Source of the DNA: Amaranthus tricolor
Taxonomy: Eukaryota; Streptophyta; Magnoliopsida; Caryophyllales; Amaranthaceae
Length of the DNA: 64,000 nucleotides
Direction of reading: 5' to 3'
NCBI RefSeq assembly: GCF_026212465.1
Contig: NC_080047.1
Location: 39,988,422 to 40,052,421 of the forward strand
Shown: one piece after another, positions 52,820-64,000 of the stretch
Layout of the letters: each line of letters begins with the position of its first letter
Numbering within the stretch: the stretch's first letter is position 1
Made by a program: the position numbers and the translations under genes
The notes under the pieces: model-generated
The model's database searches: none
Told to the model about the DNA's origin: nothing
Seen by the model: the letters and a program-made list of their open reading frames with translations, nothing else

Positions 52820-55788
52820 CCCATATATATATATATGGGCAAATATAATTTTTCACAACTTAAAGGTCAACTAAATGTTTTTTGCCCATTAATGCTACGA
52901 CCTCTCTCTTGAGAGACCGTCTTTTCTAAAGATGGTTTTCAAAAGCCCAGTCCATTATGTTATTTTTAAAAAAAAACTGACGTGCGCGTGTAAGTTTAAT
53001 GTGAAAAGTCACATAATATATTTGGGTTTATAACAACATTTATTTGGGGTTATAATATAATATATTTGGTGTTATACCTGCATATATTTGAGGGTTATAA
53101 CATATTTTATTTTGTGTTATAACATAATAGATTGAAGCTATAACAATATATATATATTTGAGGTTATAACATAATATATATGAGGTTATAACAACATATA
53201 TTTGTAGTTATAACATATTATATTTGGGGTTATAACATATTATATTTGGGGTTATAACATAATATATAGTTCGGTATACAATGGTCTGTGTTTGAGGGTA
53301 TACTATTTTTATAACACCAAATATATTATGTTATAACCCAAATGTATATTGTTATAACTACATATATATTATATTATTACTTCAAATATACATTGTTACA
53401 ACTCTAAATATATTATTTTATAACCCCAAATATATTATGTTATAACTACAAATATATGTTGTTATAACCCCATATATATTATGTTATAACCTCAAAGATA
53501 TATATTGTTATAACTTCAAATATATTATGTTATAATCAAAAATAAATTATGTTATAAACCTCAAATATATGCTGGTATAACATCAAATATATTATGTTAT
53601 AACCCAAATAAATATTGTTATAACCCCAAATATTTTATGTGACTTTTCACATTACACTTACACGCGCGCGTCAGTTTTTTTTTTAAATTAACATAATGGA
53701 TTGGGCTTTTGAGAACCGTCTTTAGAAAAGACGGTCTCAAGTAAGAATTGTTGTTAATGTTATTATAGCTTTAAGTACAACATTACAATGCTATTATGTG
53801 AATTTTTATTTAAAATTTTACTACCACTGACATTTTATAAAAATATATTGCTACCATACGGAATATAAACATATTGAAAATTCCGTACCAATAAAAGAAT
53901 GGTTGGTTACTCTTGCAATGAAGCCATCTAACATAATAGAATTGTAAATTATGGCCATAACGATGTCGAGGATCTATCTATTGAAAAAAGGCAAGAGACT
54001 ATATTATTATACCTTGACAAAGAAAATAACGTCTAATTAATTTAATTATGCTTAAAATTGAAAAATATTATTTCATTGGATTCTAAATAATTAAAATATT
54101 AGATCATGTTTAGTGAAATTTTATTGGTAAAAAATTATTACCCTCTCTGTCTTTTGATTTTGCACTATAATACTCAAAAAGCTCTCACATATTTAAGTTT
54201 TATAGTGCAAACTCAAAGGGACAAAGAGAGTATTAAAAAAAACCGAAAAAAAAAGTATAAAATTGAACTCACAGCCTCAAGCCAATGTTGTAGGGCAAGT
54301 TTCCTAGATTTCTCATCTTTTGAAGAACCCTTTCCAACCTAGAGAACAAAACATATTTATTCAAGTTATTAATAAGCATAAATAATAATAATGATAATAT
54401 AATTAATATTCTTATGCACTTCCTCAGTCCGATTGAAGTAAAAATCTTGTATGAACTTACTTTATACTAAAATATTGTGCATCTGTCAATTTAAAGAGTA
54501 TATTTCAATCTGTTCCATTAAGAATAAAACATATCTTTCATAAAGCTCTTACATTGGAAACTTAAATGTTGAATTCTCAATGAAACAGAGGAGTAATAAC
54601 TAATATGTAATACTCCCTTCGTCCTTTACACTATATTTGAATTACAATTTTTTGATAAAAGAAAGAAGAGAAAGGGAAAGGGAGAAGGGAAAGAAAGGGA
54701 AATTTGTTTAGAAGAGAATTAAAGAGAAACGAAGAGAAATAAGAGTTTTCCCTTTAAATCTTTATAACTGGAGAGAGTGAAACCTTAGCAAAAATTATTC
54801 ATCTAAGCCTTTCCGTTCATTTTATTATTCAAATAAAAAATCGTTCTTCTTTCCAAAATCCCTCAGCTTCCTTACTTTTCATTTTCTTTCATCCTAACAC
54901 GCACAACCTTAATACATATAAGACTCACTTTACATTGAGATTGCTACATTTTACTTAAAAACTCTTAAACAAAAATACGTCGTATAACAATTTAAATGAG
55001 ACAGAGGAATTATTTATTATTTGGAGTATCCTTGCATACTCACTTTAGCAGCTTTAGTTGTAGCTCTAAACCATCGTGAAATAGCAGATTCAGGTTTCTC
55101 TATATCAAAAAATGATATAGAACAACGTTTTAGTTCAGCAAAGTCCAACACCTGCCACCTGCACGTATGTTATAAATATGCACTTTTAGATTGGTGTTAC
55201 GTAAATTCTAAGCTAATTAATATGAGATCAAATGCGACCAAAACACGAACTAAAATCGACAAAAATTATCTTGACAAACTGCTCGAACAAGCTAGGGCGC
55301 TTGAACGAGCAATTCCCCTTCATTAACCTACATTATGCCTTCTCGGATTAAGTTAAACTTAGATTGGACAAGTACAAACTTATTAGCTAGTTTGAGCATA
55401 TTTGGGTAAAACTAAATTATAACCATTTTATACTTTCATGAGATATCCAATACCCATAAAGGGAGCAAAATTTGAATACTTTGTGCAATTTAAAAAATAA
55501 TGATATTTTTCAAATAATTTTATATCTTTAAACACTTTAATATATATTATATAATTTAAAGTTGAGACTTTCATTTTTTCAGAGTCATGTGCAATCGAAC
55601 ATGTTAAACATAACCTCCTTTATCAATATTGAAATAAGTTAGCATTCATACCATTTATGTTCAGCAAGAACGGCACAATCTGCAAGTCGTCTTCGAGTTC
55701 TAAAACTTTTGTAAACTTTTTGTAGTTTTGTTGCGGCAACATTTCTATGATCTTCCATTTTGTAATAAGATGATGAAAATGAAGCCAT
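49871..55788 (-). CDS. IQM-family calmodulin-binding protein
   Basis: Eight coding exons, minus strand: 55788-55652, 55158-55044, 54338-54273, 53977-53889, 52464-52374, 51320-51081, 50695-50594, 50515-49871. All junctions are GT-AG and in phase; the product has 494 residues, a normal IQM size. An IQ motif lies near residues 16-41 ([20 protein letters not shown]). The conserved IQM body follows: [87 protein letters not shown] and [19 protein letters not shown]. After an acidic Asp/Glu-rich segment comes [18 protein letters not shown]. Family members bind calmodulin independently of calcium and have been linked to stomatal movement and stress; which member this is cannot be said from the sequence alone. 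The introns are loaded with MITEs, a foldback element and a TRIM, but no exon is damaged. Confidence 0.92.
50748..51030 (+). mobile_element. TRIM (miniature LTR retrotransposon), older copy
   Basis: Same family as the TRIM at 22793. LTRs at 50748-50819 (TGTTAGAGTATATAATG...) and 50965-51030 (TGTTAGAATATAAAATG... to TTGGTTCCTTGACA) flank a short interior that starts with a perfect TGGTATCAGAGCC primer-binding site. The LTRs differ more, with a deletion in the right one, so it is older. Flanks TGAAC/GGAAC are a possible decayed duplication. It lies in an IQM intron, antisense to the gene. Confidence 0.85.
52010..52160. mobile_element. Possible hAT-like MITE in IQM intron
   Basis: GATGTTCGGCAAAATAG at the left and CAGTCATTTGCCAAATAACC at the right are imperfect inverses around an AT-rich centre. 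No target duplication was identified. Confidence 0.35.
52743..52816. repeat. (AT)n microsatellite
   Basis: About 74 bp of alternating AT. It is followed by a near-perfect palindrome, ATTTGCCC, then an AT run, then GGGCAAAT (about 52814-52843). Confidence 0.95.
52909..53742. mobile_element. Foldback MITE with arms made of a TTATAAC repeat array
   Basis: The ends CTTGAGAGACCGTCTTTTCT and AGAAAAGACGGTCTCAAG are inverse. The match continues through AAAAGCCCA, CCATTATGTTA, CTGACG(T/C)GCGCG and GTGAAAAGTCACATAA. It then goes on through an array of units like GGGGTTATAACATAATATATTT on the left (about 53020-53270) and their inverses on the right (about 53310-53635). Compared unit by unit, the two arms follow the same order of variants, so the arms form one large inverted repeat of roughly 370 bp on the left and 440 bp on the right, around a short centre near 53275-53300. 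It lies in an IQM intron. No target duplication was found. Confidence 0.8.
54139..54232. mobile_element. Short hairpin Stowaway MITE in IQM intron
   Basis: TACCCTCTCTGTCTTTTGAT with TTTGCACTATAA on the left, and TTATAGTGCAAACTCAAAGG with GACAAAGAGAGTA on the right, form an almost continuous 94-bp hairpin with TA borders. Confidence 0.75.
54418..54596. mobile_element. Stowaway-like MITE in IQM intron
   Basis: The left end CTTCCTCAGTCCGATTGAAG and the right end CTCAATGAAACAGAGGAGTA are imperfect inverses. Confidence 0.5.
54611..55011. mobile_element. Stowaway-like MITE with inserted purine-rich segment
   Basis: TACTCCCTTCGTCCTTTACA at the left and AAATGAGACAGAGGAATTAT at the right are partly inverse. 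A GAAAGGGAAAGGGAG-rich stretch lies inside. It ends about 30 bp before IQM exon 2 (55044-55158). Confidence 0.4.
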
Positions 55789-55956
55789 TCTTGTTCGGTT
55801 TATGATCTTTGAAACCAAGTTTTTTGGCCTTGTTTTGATAATTTATTAGCCAACTTTCACCATACTAATTAATTTTATTTTGTTATTAACTTAAAGTATT
55901 ATCAATCGTAAATTCATTTAAATTAATAATCATTTATGATATAATAAGGATACGAA

Positions 55957-55994
<38 letters not shown>

Positions 55995-56910
55995 GTAATA
56001 ATAATGATACAGATTACATCATCATCATTACGTTTTAGAGAAAATTGTTCATAACAAAGTAATTGAAAGACAGTTTTGAAAGAAGATGATTTCAATATAT
56101 ATTTTTAGTTTTAATTATACTTATTATAGATGTTTAATATTTTATAGTAGTTATTTATACAACGCCTTTAAGATTTTGAATATTTTAAATAATAAATCAA
56201 AGTTTAAATTAGTAATTATTATATATAATATTTTAAGTATACAAAATATGATAACAATAGTGATAATGATGACATCATCATCATTATTAAATTAAAAAAA
56301 ATTAAAATAATATAAACATTTTTGAAAGAAGATGATATTAATGTCTTTTCTTTTAATTTATTTATTATAGATGTTTAATATTTTATGGTTAGTTATTTAC
56401 ACATAAATCTTCAATGCCAAGCCATGATTTTCATGTTAATGTGATTTTATTTCAAGGACGTAATTGATTGCATATGTCTTTGTGAATATGCGTGAAGATT
56501 GATTACATGTAAATTTGTTATTAGCATTCTAACTTCTAAATAATTAATGATTAACCAAATTTATGAAAAAGTTCATTCATCAAATCTGTAAATACAAATA
56601 AATAGAAATTCAAAACAAGAAGATTAAAATTTGAAATTGCAAAAGTATAAAAAAGAACATACCTTCAATGGTGATTTTTATCTGGATTTGTAAGTGTTTT
56701 GAATTAAAAAAAGGGAAGATCGGGATGAAAAAGAAATATAAATGCAATGAGATAAAAGGAAAATAATTAAGATACATTCTTTTATTGAAAAAAATTATGA
56801 GACATATTTTAGAAGTAGGATAAAAAGAAAAAATAACCTAAGAGGGAGAAAATAGCGTAAAAAGAATAGGAATCATTCTAATTGTTATTTTTCTAAGCTA
56901 ACAAACACAC
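55789..56910. other. IQM upstream region with tandem duplication and (AAT)n
   Basis: An (AAT)n tract lies at about 55960-56006. After it, a segment with CATCATCATTA, GAAAGAAGATGAT and TATAGATGTTTAATATTTTA (about 56010-56160) recurs at 56270-56405, an imperfect tandem duplication with a period near 245 bp. The rest is AT-rich and should include the IQM promoter. AAAATCACCATTGAAG|GTATGT on the minus strand near 56665 could be a leader-exon donor. Confidence 0.45.
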
Positions 56911-56913
56911 AAT

Positions 56914-57209
<296 letters not shown>

Positions 57210-57349
57210 AATCTTTATTGTTTTTAATTTTAATAATTTATTTTAACATTTAGTAAAGAAAATAAAATAAGTGAATGCTTTTTTTTGGCTCTAATTATTA
57301 AAATATCATAATTTTTTAAGTTGCTTTAAGAGAGCATCTTTCAATGAGA

Positions 57350-57960
57350 CGACATTATAATATGTCTCTTGAGAGACCTTCTCTTTAAAAGACAGCTTTC
57401 AAAATCTAGCCCAATTCATTACAACTCCTATTATGTGCATTTATTTCACAAATTAGCCACTATATTTCTAGTATGTATTCGTAATTGAAGTAGACAAATA
57501 ATCACCTACAACACATAATATAAACTCCTATATTAAATATTTTAAACACCTACAACACATGATATAAACTCCTACAGCACATAACATATAATACTTACAT
57601 CAAGTAATCTAAACATTTACAACACATAACAAAAATACTTAAATCACAGAACAAAAACTCCTATAGCAAATAACCTAGACACATATAGCGCATAACCTAA
57701 ATCCTTACAGCAAATTACCTAAACACCTACAATACATAACACCTAATTGACAACTTCAACATAAAATACCTTCTTGACATATTGTGAACTCCTACTTAAC
57801 GTATCTTAAATACCTACTTAAGGCATCTTAAACCCTATCAAGTATGCGTGCAGTTACACTATATATTTATTATTTTTATATTTTTAAAAGATCAAATAAG
57901 CCGGCCTAATTAAAATTATCTCTTTAAAAGACGGTATCACAAAATAATTTGTCTCAAGAC
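57350..57960. mobile_element. MITE with GAGAC-type ends and internal CTACAACACATAA repeats
   Basis: GTCTCTTGAGAGACCTTCTC with TTTAAAAGACAG at the left, and CTCTTTAAAAGACGGTATCA with TTGTCTCAAGAC at the right, are imperfect inverses of the same type as the ends at 52909-53742. The interior (about 57490-57840) is a degenerate array of about 20-22 bp units like CTACAACACATAACCTAAA. Confidence 0.6.
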
Positions 57961-58193
57961 AAAGAGGTCATATTCAACCCATCAAATAACTGAATAAGTG
58001 AAGTGTTTTTCCTTTTGTTTAACCTCTGCCTTGGTAAGTGGTAGAACCTAAGTAGCTCAGGCAAGGAAGAGCATGAGATAACAAATAACAAGGGATCGAT
58101 CAATCAATCAATCACCAACTCCATTCTCATTTTTCTTAATAATTTAAATTAATACCTGAACCCTAAAAACCTGGAGAAATTTGCACAACAAAA
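57961..58193 (+). promoter_or_regulatory. 5' flank and leader of the MMS1_N/CPSF-A gene
   Basis: This short region should hold the core promoter and leader. No TATA box is convincing; ACCCTAAAAACC near 58160 is telo-box-like. Confidence 0.35.
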
Positions 58194-61100
58194 ATGGCGG
58201 TTACTCAGGAAGAATCATCTTCTTCATCGTCTTCTGCCGCAAATTCTCAATTGAAGACTTCTAATGGTGTTCACTACCTTGCTAAATGTGTTCTTCCTAG
58301 TTCCGTTGTTCTCCAAGTCGTTCATGGCCACATTCGATCACCTACCTCAAACGACGTCGTTTTTGGCAAGGTCTTTTTCTTCTCGTTAAATGTTCATTTC
58401 AATCTGTTTTGCATTTTTATTCATTTCATGTTATTTTTAATTGATTTTCTTATAAAAATTTTTCGCCGTTTAATCTACTTAGTACATGTTTATTGGAGTT
58501 TAGTTCAATTTTAATCACTTGATGATTTTGGACAATCCATATCGAATTGTGCTTGACTTCTGCGCTTAAGTTTAAATTGCACAATTGGAGTCTATTTCTC
58601 CTTTATCAAGTACGCTTTCAGGCCTTTTGAGTTTGCTGCAACACATACAAAAAGCATTCATTTCAAGTTTCATGTGGTAGATTTAGGGCGGATCCAAAAT
58701 TAAATCAAATGATGTCGGATTAAGTTTTGTTTTTTAAAAATGTTAATAGTAAGGCTTGAACCTGAAATATTCTTGTCACACACCAGTAATTTGAAAAAAC
58801 ATTTATTTAGAGATATAACTTGTTAAATGCTGTCAATTGACATCATTGAATAAGGCTACATCCACCTCTGGTAGAAAATTCTAACAGACAGAGGAGTAAC
58901 TCATAAGTCTTATTGTGCTTCATCAAAAGACTTTGTTTGGATCGAGGTGATTATGTTTAATGAGGAGAAATCAATTGAGCTAGAATAGGAACTTTGTATT
59001 TCATTAAAATTATGTCCTTATGGGTCGAGTGCGAATTGTGCAGGAGACATCTATTGAAATGGTAGCTATTAGTGAGGATGGTGTAGTGCAATCTATCTGC
59101 GAGCAGCCAGTATTTGGTGTGATAAAAGATATTGCTATTTTGCCCTGGAATAAAAATTTTCGTGCTCAAAATTCACAGGTTTTCCATGATCTGTATTCAT
59201 GATACTGTACATTAAGGTTGTATTTCTAGTTTCAGGGGGATGTAAGATATGATTGTTTTTCAGGTGCTAGGCAAGGACCTCCTGGTTATTGTTTCTGATT
59301 CTGGAAAGCTCTCCTTTCTCACATTTTGCAATGAAATGCACAGGTTCTAATCTCATCTGAGCTTTGCAGTATGGATTCTCGATTTTATAATTATAATTTA
59401 AGATATGTCCATACTCCATAGTATTTCATTATGTTGAACCAATTACAACCTAAGTGGAGACTTATCGTTATGTTTCACTGACGGATTAGGTTCTTTCCAG
59501 TGACTCATGTTCAACTTTCTAATCCTGGCAACTCAAGACATCAAATTGGTAGAATGCTTGCCGTTGATTCCCTGTAAGTGTTTGACTTGGAGTTATTGTG
59601 ATATGATTTTGCAACTTTTAAATGCTTTGCATTGATGCTACATTAAGACATGACAAGAATTTTTAGCTTCTTACTTTATCTTTCTTTATATCATTTATAC
59701 AATGGATTTGACTTCAGCATTGGTGCAAACTTGTGTGTCAATTCTCTGGTTCGTTACTTTGAGATTGTGCACTAAGTTTGGATATTGTTATGGGATTCTT
59801 TCCTCCATTGGTAGTTTTGATTTTTTTTTGTTTCATATGCATCATTATGCACTACAGTCTTTTCTTCTTTCTGTACTGTTTTCTGTCTATTTCTGCTTTG
59901 ATGGTGATTGTATTTTGCTACTGGTTCCAGTGGGCGTTACATTGCTGTCAGTGCATATGAAGAACGTGTGGCTCTTTTTTCTGTTTCAGCATCCAGTGAC
60001 ATTGATATGATTGATAAGGTATTAATATATGCTGAGTCACTCTACGGCCTATGCAAAGGACTTTTGAGCCTTGATTGGGGTGGAAGTTATTGGATCAAAT
60101 TGTTATGTATATGGTTTGATACTCTGAATAATTTATGAAGCTATCTTTTTCTTTTTTGTTAATCGTAGCGAATAACTTATCCTCCTGAACCCGAGGATGA
60201 TTTAGCTGACATGGAACTTCAGAAATCAGGCCAATCTGTCTTAGTTAATTCACTGCCTGCAAAGCAGATAGGCACGGACCCTGCCACATCATCTCATTAT
60301 CCAGTTCCTCGTATGCATGGAACTATATGGAGCATGTGCTTCATCTCAAAGCATTTAAACCAATTTTCAAACGAAGACAATCCTGTGCTAGCTATTCTTG
60401 CCAGCAGGTAAATTGATGATCAATTATGTCAAAAAGGATATATTGTTTCTTAATTTAGACTGATTGGTGAATCTTTTATTTAATTACTAAAGGAGTAGCT
60501 AAAATAATTGTTTTTTCTTCCTTCCTCCTCGCCATGAAAAACACACAGACAGATATCATGCCTAAATGAGCTGCTTCTGTTGGAATGGGATGTCAGAGAG
60601 AATGCTGTCCGCGTTCTTTCTAGTTTTGTGGAAGATGGTCCTTTAGCCTATGCAATTACAGAAGTTCACGGATCTCAAGGGCTCGCATTGTTATTCAGGG
60701 TTGGAGATATCCTACTTTTGGATCTCAGTGATGCTTCTAACCCTTTGTGTGTGCAAAGAACAAATCTAAGCTCTTCAATATCTATTAGTGAGGAGAAGAA
60801 TTGCGTCGAAGACTCTTTCAGGATGCAGGATGGTGATGATGAAGGCTTCATTGCTGCTCGTGCTCTGCTAGAGTTGCAGGACTATGGTATGGATTTTAAT
60901 AAGGGTAGTGATCCTATGAGCATTGATGCTGGTCTGTGCAGTGCTAAATCTGCGGCTAAGTTTGTGTGCTCATGGAGTTGGGAACCCGCAACGGATAAAA
61001 ATCCAACAATAATATTTTCTGTGGACACGGGGGAGTATTTTTCGATTGAAATTAGTTGTGGCCCTGATGGTCCCAAGATCAATATGTCTGATTGTCTTTA

Positions 61101-63845
61101 TAATGCCCTTCCCAGTAAAGCGTTATTGTGGACCAAAAATGGCTTTTTGGCTGCAATTGTAGAGATGGGGGATGGCATGGTCCTAAGAGTGGTAGATGGA
61201 AGGCTCTATTATTCAAGTCCAATTCAATATATTGCACCAATCTTAGACATGTCAGTTATTGATTACCACGATGAAAAGCATGATCAAATGTTTGCTTGCT
61301 GTGGAGTGGCTCCTGAAGGATCACTTAGGATAATCAGAAATGGAATAAGCCTGGAAAGACTAGTAAGGACTGCTCCTATCTATCAAGGAATAACTGCTAT
61401 TTGGACTGTTAAGATGAGCACAGGAGATTCTAATCATTCTTTTCTTGTGCTTTCTTTTGTTGAAGAAACCAGGGTTTTGTCTGTTGGAGTAAGCTTTGCT
61501 GATGTGACAGATTCAGTTGGTTTTCTACCTGATGTATGTACATTAGCGTGCGGTCTTGTGGTGGATGGTGTGTTAGTTCAGATTGATCAGAGCTCTGTGA
61601 GACTTTGCTTGCCTACTTCAGTTGCTCATCCCAACGGTGCTCCAATGTCTTCCGCGCCATGTACTTCATGGTCTCCTGATGACATTGGGATTAGCTTAGG
61701 TGCTGTTGGGCAAAACATGATCATTGTGGCTACTGCAAATCCTTGCTTTCTGATAATTCTTGGTGCTAGATCGTTATCTTTGTATGAATATGAAATATAT
61801 GAGATGCAACATGTGAGGCTTTACAGTGAATTGTCTTGCATATCTATTCCTCATATGAATAATGTAGGAAAAGACTCGGCCACTTATCCTGTCGGTTTTG
61901 ATAGTGGTAATATATTTGTGATTGGTACACACAAGCCATCAGTGGAAATTCTATCTTATGTACATGGTCAAGGGATACGAGTTCTTGCTACTGGGATGAT
62001 ATCACTGACAAATACATCCGGTGTATCTATCAGTGGCTGTATACCGCAGGATGTAAGGCTTGTGGTGGTTGATAGGTTATATATTCTCTCTGGATTAAGA
62101 AATGGAATGCTGTTACGTTTTGAGTGGCCTATGACATCATGGGTTTCCGACCTACCTGGTTATAGGTCATCTTTGATTTCAAAATCTGGTTTGTTAAAGA
62201 CATCATCTCCAGTAACGATTAGTCCTCAATTTAGTGGTGTCAGCCCTTATGAAAAGCCAAAAGACAATGACCCTGTTCATCTCCAACTAATTGCCGTTCG
62301 ACGGATTGGTATCACTCCTGTGTTTCTTGTTCCACTTTGCGAGTCATTGACTGCAGATGTTATTGCTCTCAGTGACAGGCCTTGGTTAGTCCAGGCTGCG
62401 AGGCACAGCCTCTCATATGATTCAATCTCATTTGAACCTTCAACTTATGTGACTCCAGTATGTTCAGCTGAATGTCCAAAGGGTCTTCTATTTGTAGCAG
62501 AGAACTGCTTACACCTAGTAAGTCTGTTTTCATTGAATCATTTTTTTTGTTTCTTTGATAAGTGAATTTGGAATCGTATCAGATATGCACTGGGGGGGTT
62601 ACTAAAAGGGGGCTAAAGATAAAAAGCTCATGGATTCAAGCTATCATTTTTGCGGGGCGTTGGCACAATATTTTAAGGCATCTTTCTTAGTTGTGAATTG
62701 TGATTTTGGTGATGATTGATGAATGTCATAACCATTGCATCTGCAAATAATGATACATTAACCTGTTGACAACAGTTGCATATGTTGTCTTTGGAATACA
62801 CAGTCATGTACTTAAACTTTCTACTTTATGTTGCATCAACAGCACTACTTTCTGTTCTTAAACTTCCTCCTAAACAAAGAAAAACTTAAAAGAATAATCT
62901 GGTTTTCTTTTAGTACATTTAGGATATTTTAATTGCACTATCTGTAGCTCAAGAAATTTCGTGTGGTTTCAGATTACTTTGTATTGTGTAATCTGTTGCC
63001 TCTTCCTTAAGTGGTTTTTCAAGTTTACCTTTGGATCCGGACCTTAAGACTTTAGCTGTTTTATTGCTATTGATTGCAATTCGTAAGTGTGCTTTGTACG
63101 TGAAGAATGATAGAATTAATTGTTGGGTTATGTTTATGATTCTGGTTTCTGCCCCTGGAATTTTAATGTCATATGATGTGATTAATTTTAATTTAATATG
63201 CTATCTGGTGGCTTTTTATCTCTTGAAACTTGATTTATACTTTAGTGTAATCTAGAGAATCTAGTATTGTTTTAGTTGGAGCAAGTATTACTTTCCTAAG
63301 ATAAGGTCCTAGCTTCAATTCTCACATAGCCCTCCCTTTCTCTTAGCCTACCATATAATAAAAAAAGTTAGTGTAATCTTTGTTCGGTTTTCAGTAATTG
63401 TGTTCCAGTGCTAAAAGTATGGTAGATTGAATTTTTTAGGTTAAATCAACACATAATAGAAGACTAGGAGTACATAATTTTCCATATACCGTATCTTTGA
63501 GAATTGTACGTTTTTTTTCTAAATTACTTTTTGAAGAACGTTTGTATATATAAATATAGGATTTGAAATCATGTGAAAACCAATCAAAGTGGTGAAAACT
63601 GAAAACAGGTGTACATTAAAGCTTAAATGGTGTACATATTCGGGTGAAAGTCTTGTAAATAATTGGATATTTGTTAAAAGGTGTACATACATGCTTAAAA
63701 AGTGTACATAATCGGATGATATTTATGTACGTAACTTAAACCTTTTCCTTTATAAAAATATGTACAACCTATTAGACAGATTGTACATCTTTTGCCACAA
63801 TATGTATATCTCAGAATGGTTTTCAGTTTTCACCCACTTAAGTTG

Positions 63846-63923
<78 letters not shown>

Positions 63924-64000
63924 CATACATACATATATACATATATATATACATACATACATACATACATATATATATACATACATACATACATATATAT
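58194..64000 (+). CDS. MMS1_N/CPSF-A family protein (DDB1/SF3B3/CPSF160-like), 5' part
   Basis: Seven coding exons are visible: 58194-58370, 59044-59178, 59264-59343, 59490-59573, 59931-60018, 60169-60407 and 60549-62517. All are in phase and encode 924 residues, ending at CTA|GTAAGT. The remaining exons must lie past the right edge, since nothing in 62518-64000 reads as the next exon. The start [20 protein letters not shown] is followed by the beta-propeller N-terminal region of the MMS1_N domain: [56 protein letters not shown] and [20 protein letters not shown]. The later [20 protein letters not shown] and [15 protein letters not shown] correspond to the region before the CPSF-A domain. The closest relative I recall is Arabidopsis At3g11960, a DDB1/SAP130-like protein of about 1380 residues with poorly known function. 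No lesion is seen. Confidence 0.85.
58685..58875. mobile_element. Possible hAT-like fragment in intron 1 of the MMS1_N gene
   Basis: TAGGGCGGATCCAAAATTAA at the left and GGCTACATCCACCTCTGGTA at the right resemble the two ends of a plant element with GGGGCGGATCC-type termini, both degenerate. Confidence 0.35.
62518..63590 (+). other. Large intron 7 of the MMS1_N gene, continuing past the edge
   Basis: Starts at the GTAAGT donor at 62518. It is AT/T-rich, with no readable exon and no bounded repeat up to the MITE at 63591. The 74-codon frame at 63031-63255 lacks similarity to the expected continuation of the protein. Confidence 0.5.
63591..63834. mobile_element. MITE with perfect 16-bp terminal inverted repeats
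   Basis: GGTGAAAACTGAAAAC (63591-63606) is the exact inverse of GTTTTCAGTTTTCACC (63819-63834). Partial inverse similarity continues just outside (AAAGT/ACTTAAGT). The interior has two diverged units each containing paired GTGTACAT words around TTAAA (about 63609-63640 and 63680-63712), plus their partial inverses (TGTACAACC, TTGTACATC) near the right end. The target duplication is unclear. Confidence 0.65.
63849..64000. repeat. (AT)n / (ATAC)n microsatellite at the right edge
   Basis: Alternating AT grades into CATA/TACA tetranucleotide repeats up to the end of the window. Confidence 0.97.

Noticed and set aside
53020..53640. Regularly spaced repeats resembling a CRISPR-like array
   Set aside because: The units are diverged, contiguous and arranged in two opposite arms inside a plant MITE. 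There are no spacers and this is nuclear plant DNA.

Overview
The window is nuclear DNA of a flowering plant, most likely a dicot. The genes carry GT-AG introns and their products match plant families: a ZF-HD homeobox factor, importin-5, ILP1, ribosomal protein uS7/RPS5, an IQM calmodulin-binding protein, and an MMS1_N/CPSF-A protein. The spaces between and inside them are AT-rich and full of plant transposable elements (MULEs, Stowaway and hAT-like MITEs, TRIMs, a Copia-type solo LTR, RTE-type LINE remnants, long AT microsatellites). The style of the repeats suggests Caryophyllales (chenopod/amaranth type), but that is an inference and no base in the window proves it.

Layout. 1-1500: the 5' part of a Mutator-like element (MULE) with a broken transposase start, running off the left edge. 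1930-2789: LINE tail. 5602-7438 (+): ZF-HD homeodomain gene with one intron. 7800-10020: decayed repeats. 10998-12901: a complete 1.9-kb MULE with 9-bp target duplication, long terminal inverted repeats and an intact small zinc-finger (zf-GRF) gene. 14270-24778 (-): a 20-exon importin-5 gene that is intact in structure but carries a 7-bp frameshift insertion and an in-frame TGA. 27927-40963 (-): six-exon ILP1. 44297-47810 (+): four-exon RPS5, head to head with ILP1. 49871-55788 (-): eight-exon IQM gene. 58194 to the right edge (+): first seven coding exons of a large MMS1_N/CPSF-A family gene, head to head with the IQM gene.

The genes do not form a pathway or operon; each is an independent eukaryotic transcription unit. 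Three touch RNA or protein handling (importin-5 in nuclear import, ILP1 in spliceosome disassembly, RPS5 in the ribosome), which is probably chance. Most structure outside exons is transposon-derived, and introns have received many insertions: a TRIM and nested Stowaways in importin-5; a solo LTR and a hAT MITE in ILP1; a LINE in RPS5; a TRIM, a foldback element and three Stowaways in the IQM gene.

The most unusual items are the MULE carrying a zf-GRF gene between ends built from a 19-bp palindrome that also occurs in the MULE at the left edge, the large foldback element in the IQM intron, and the doubly damaged importin-5 gene. Exon boundaries were derived by eye from splice signals, reading-frame phase and family knowledge; no alignment was run.
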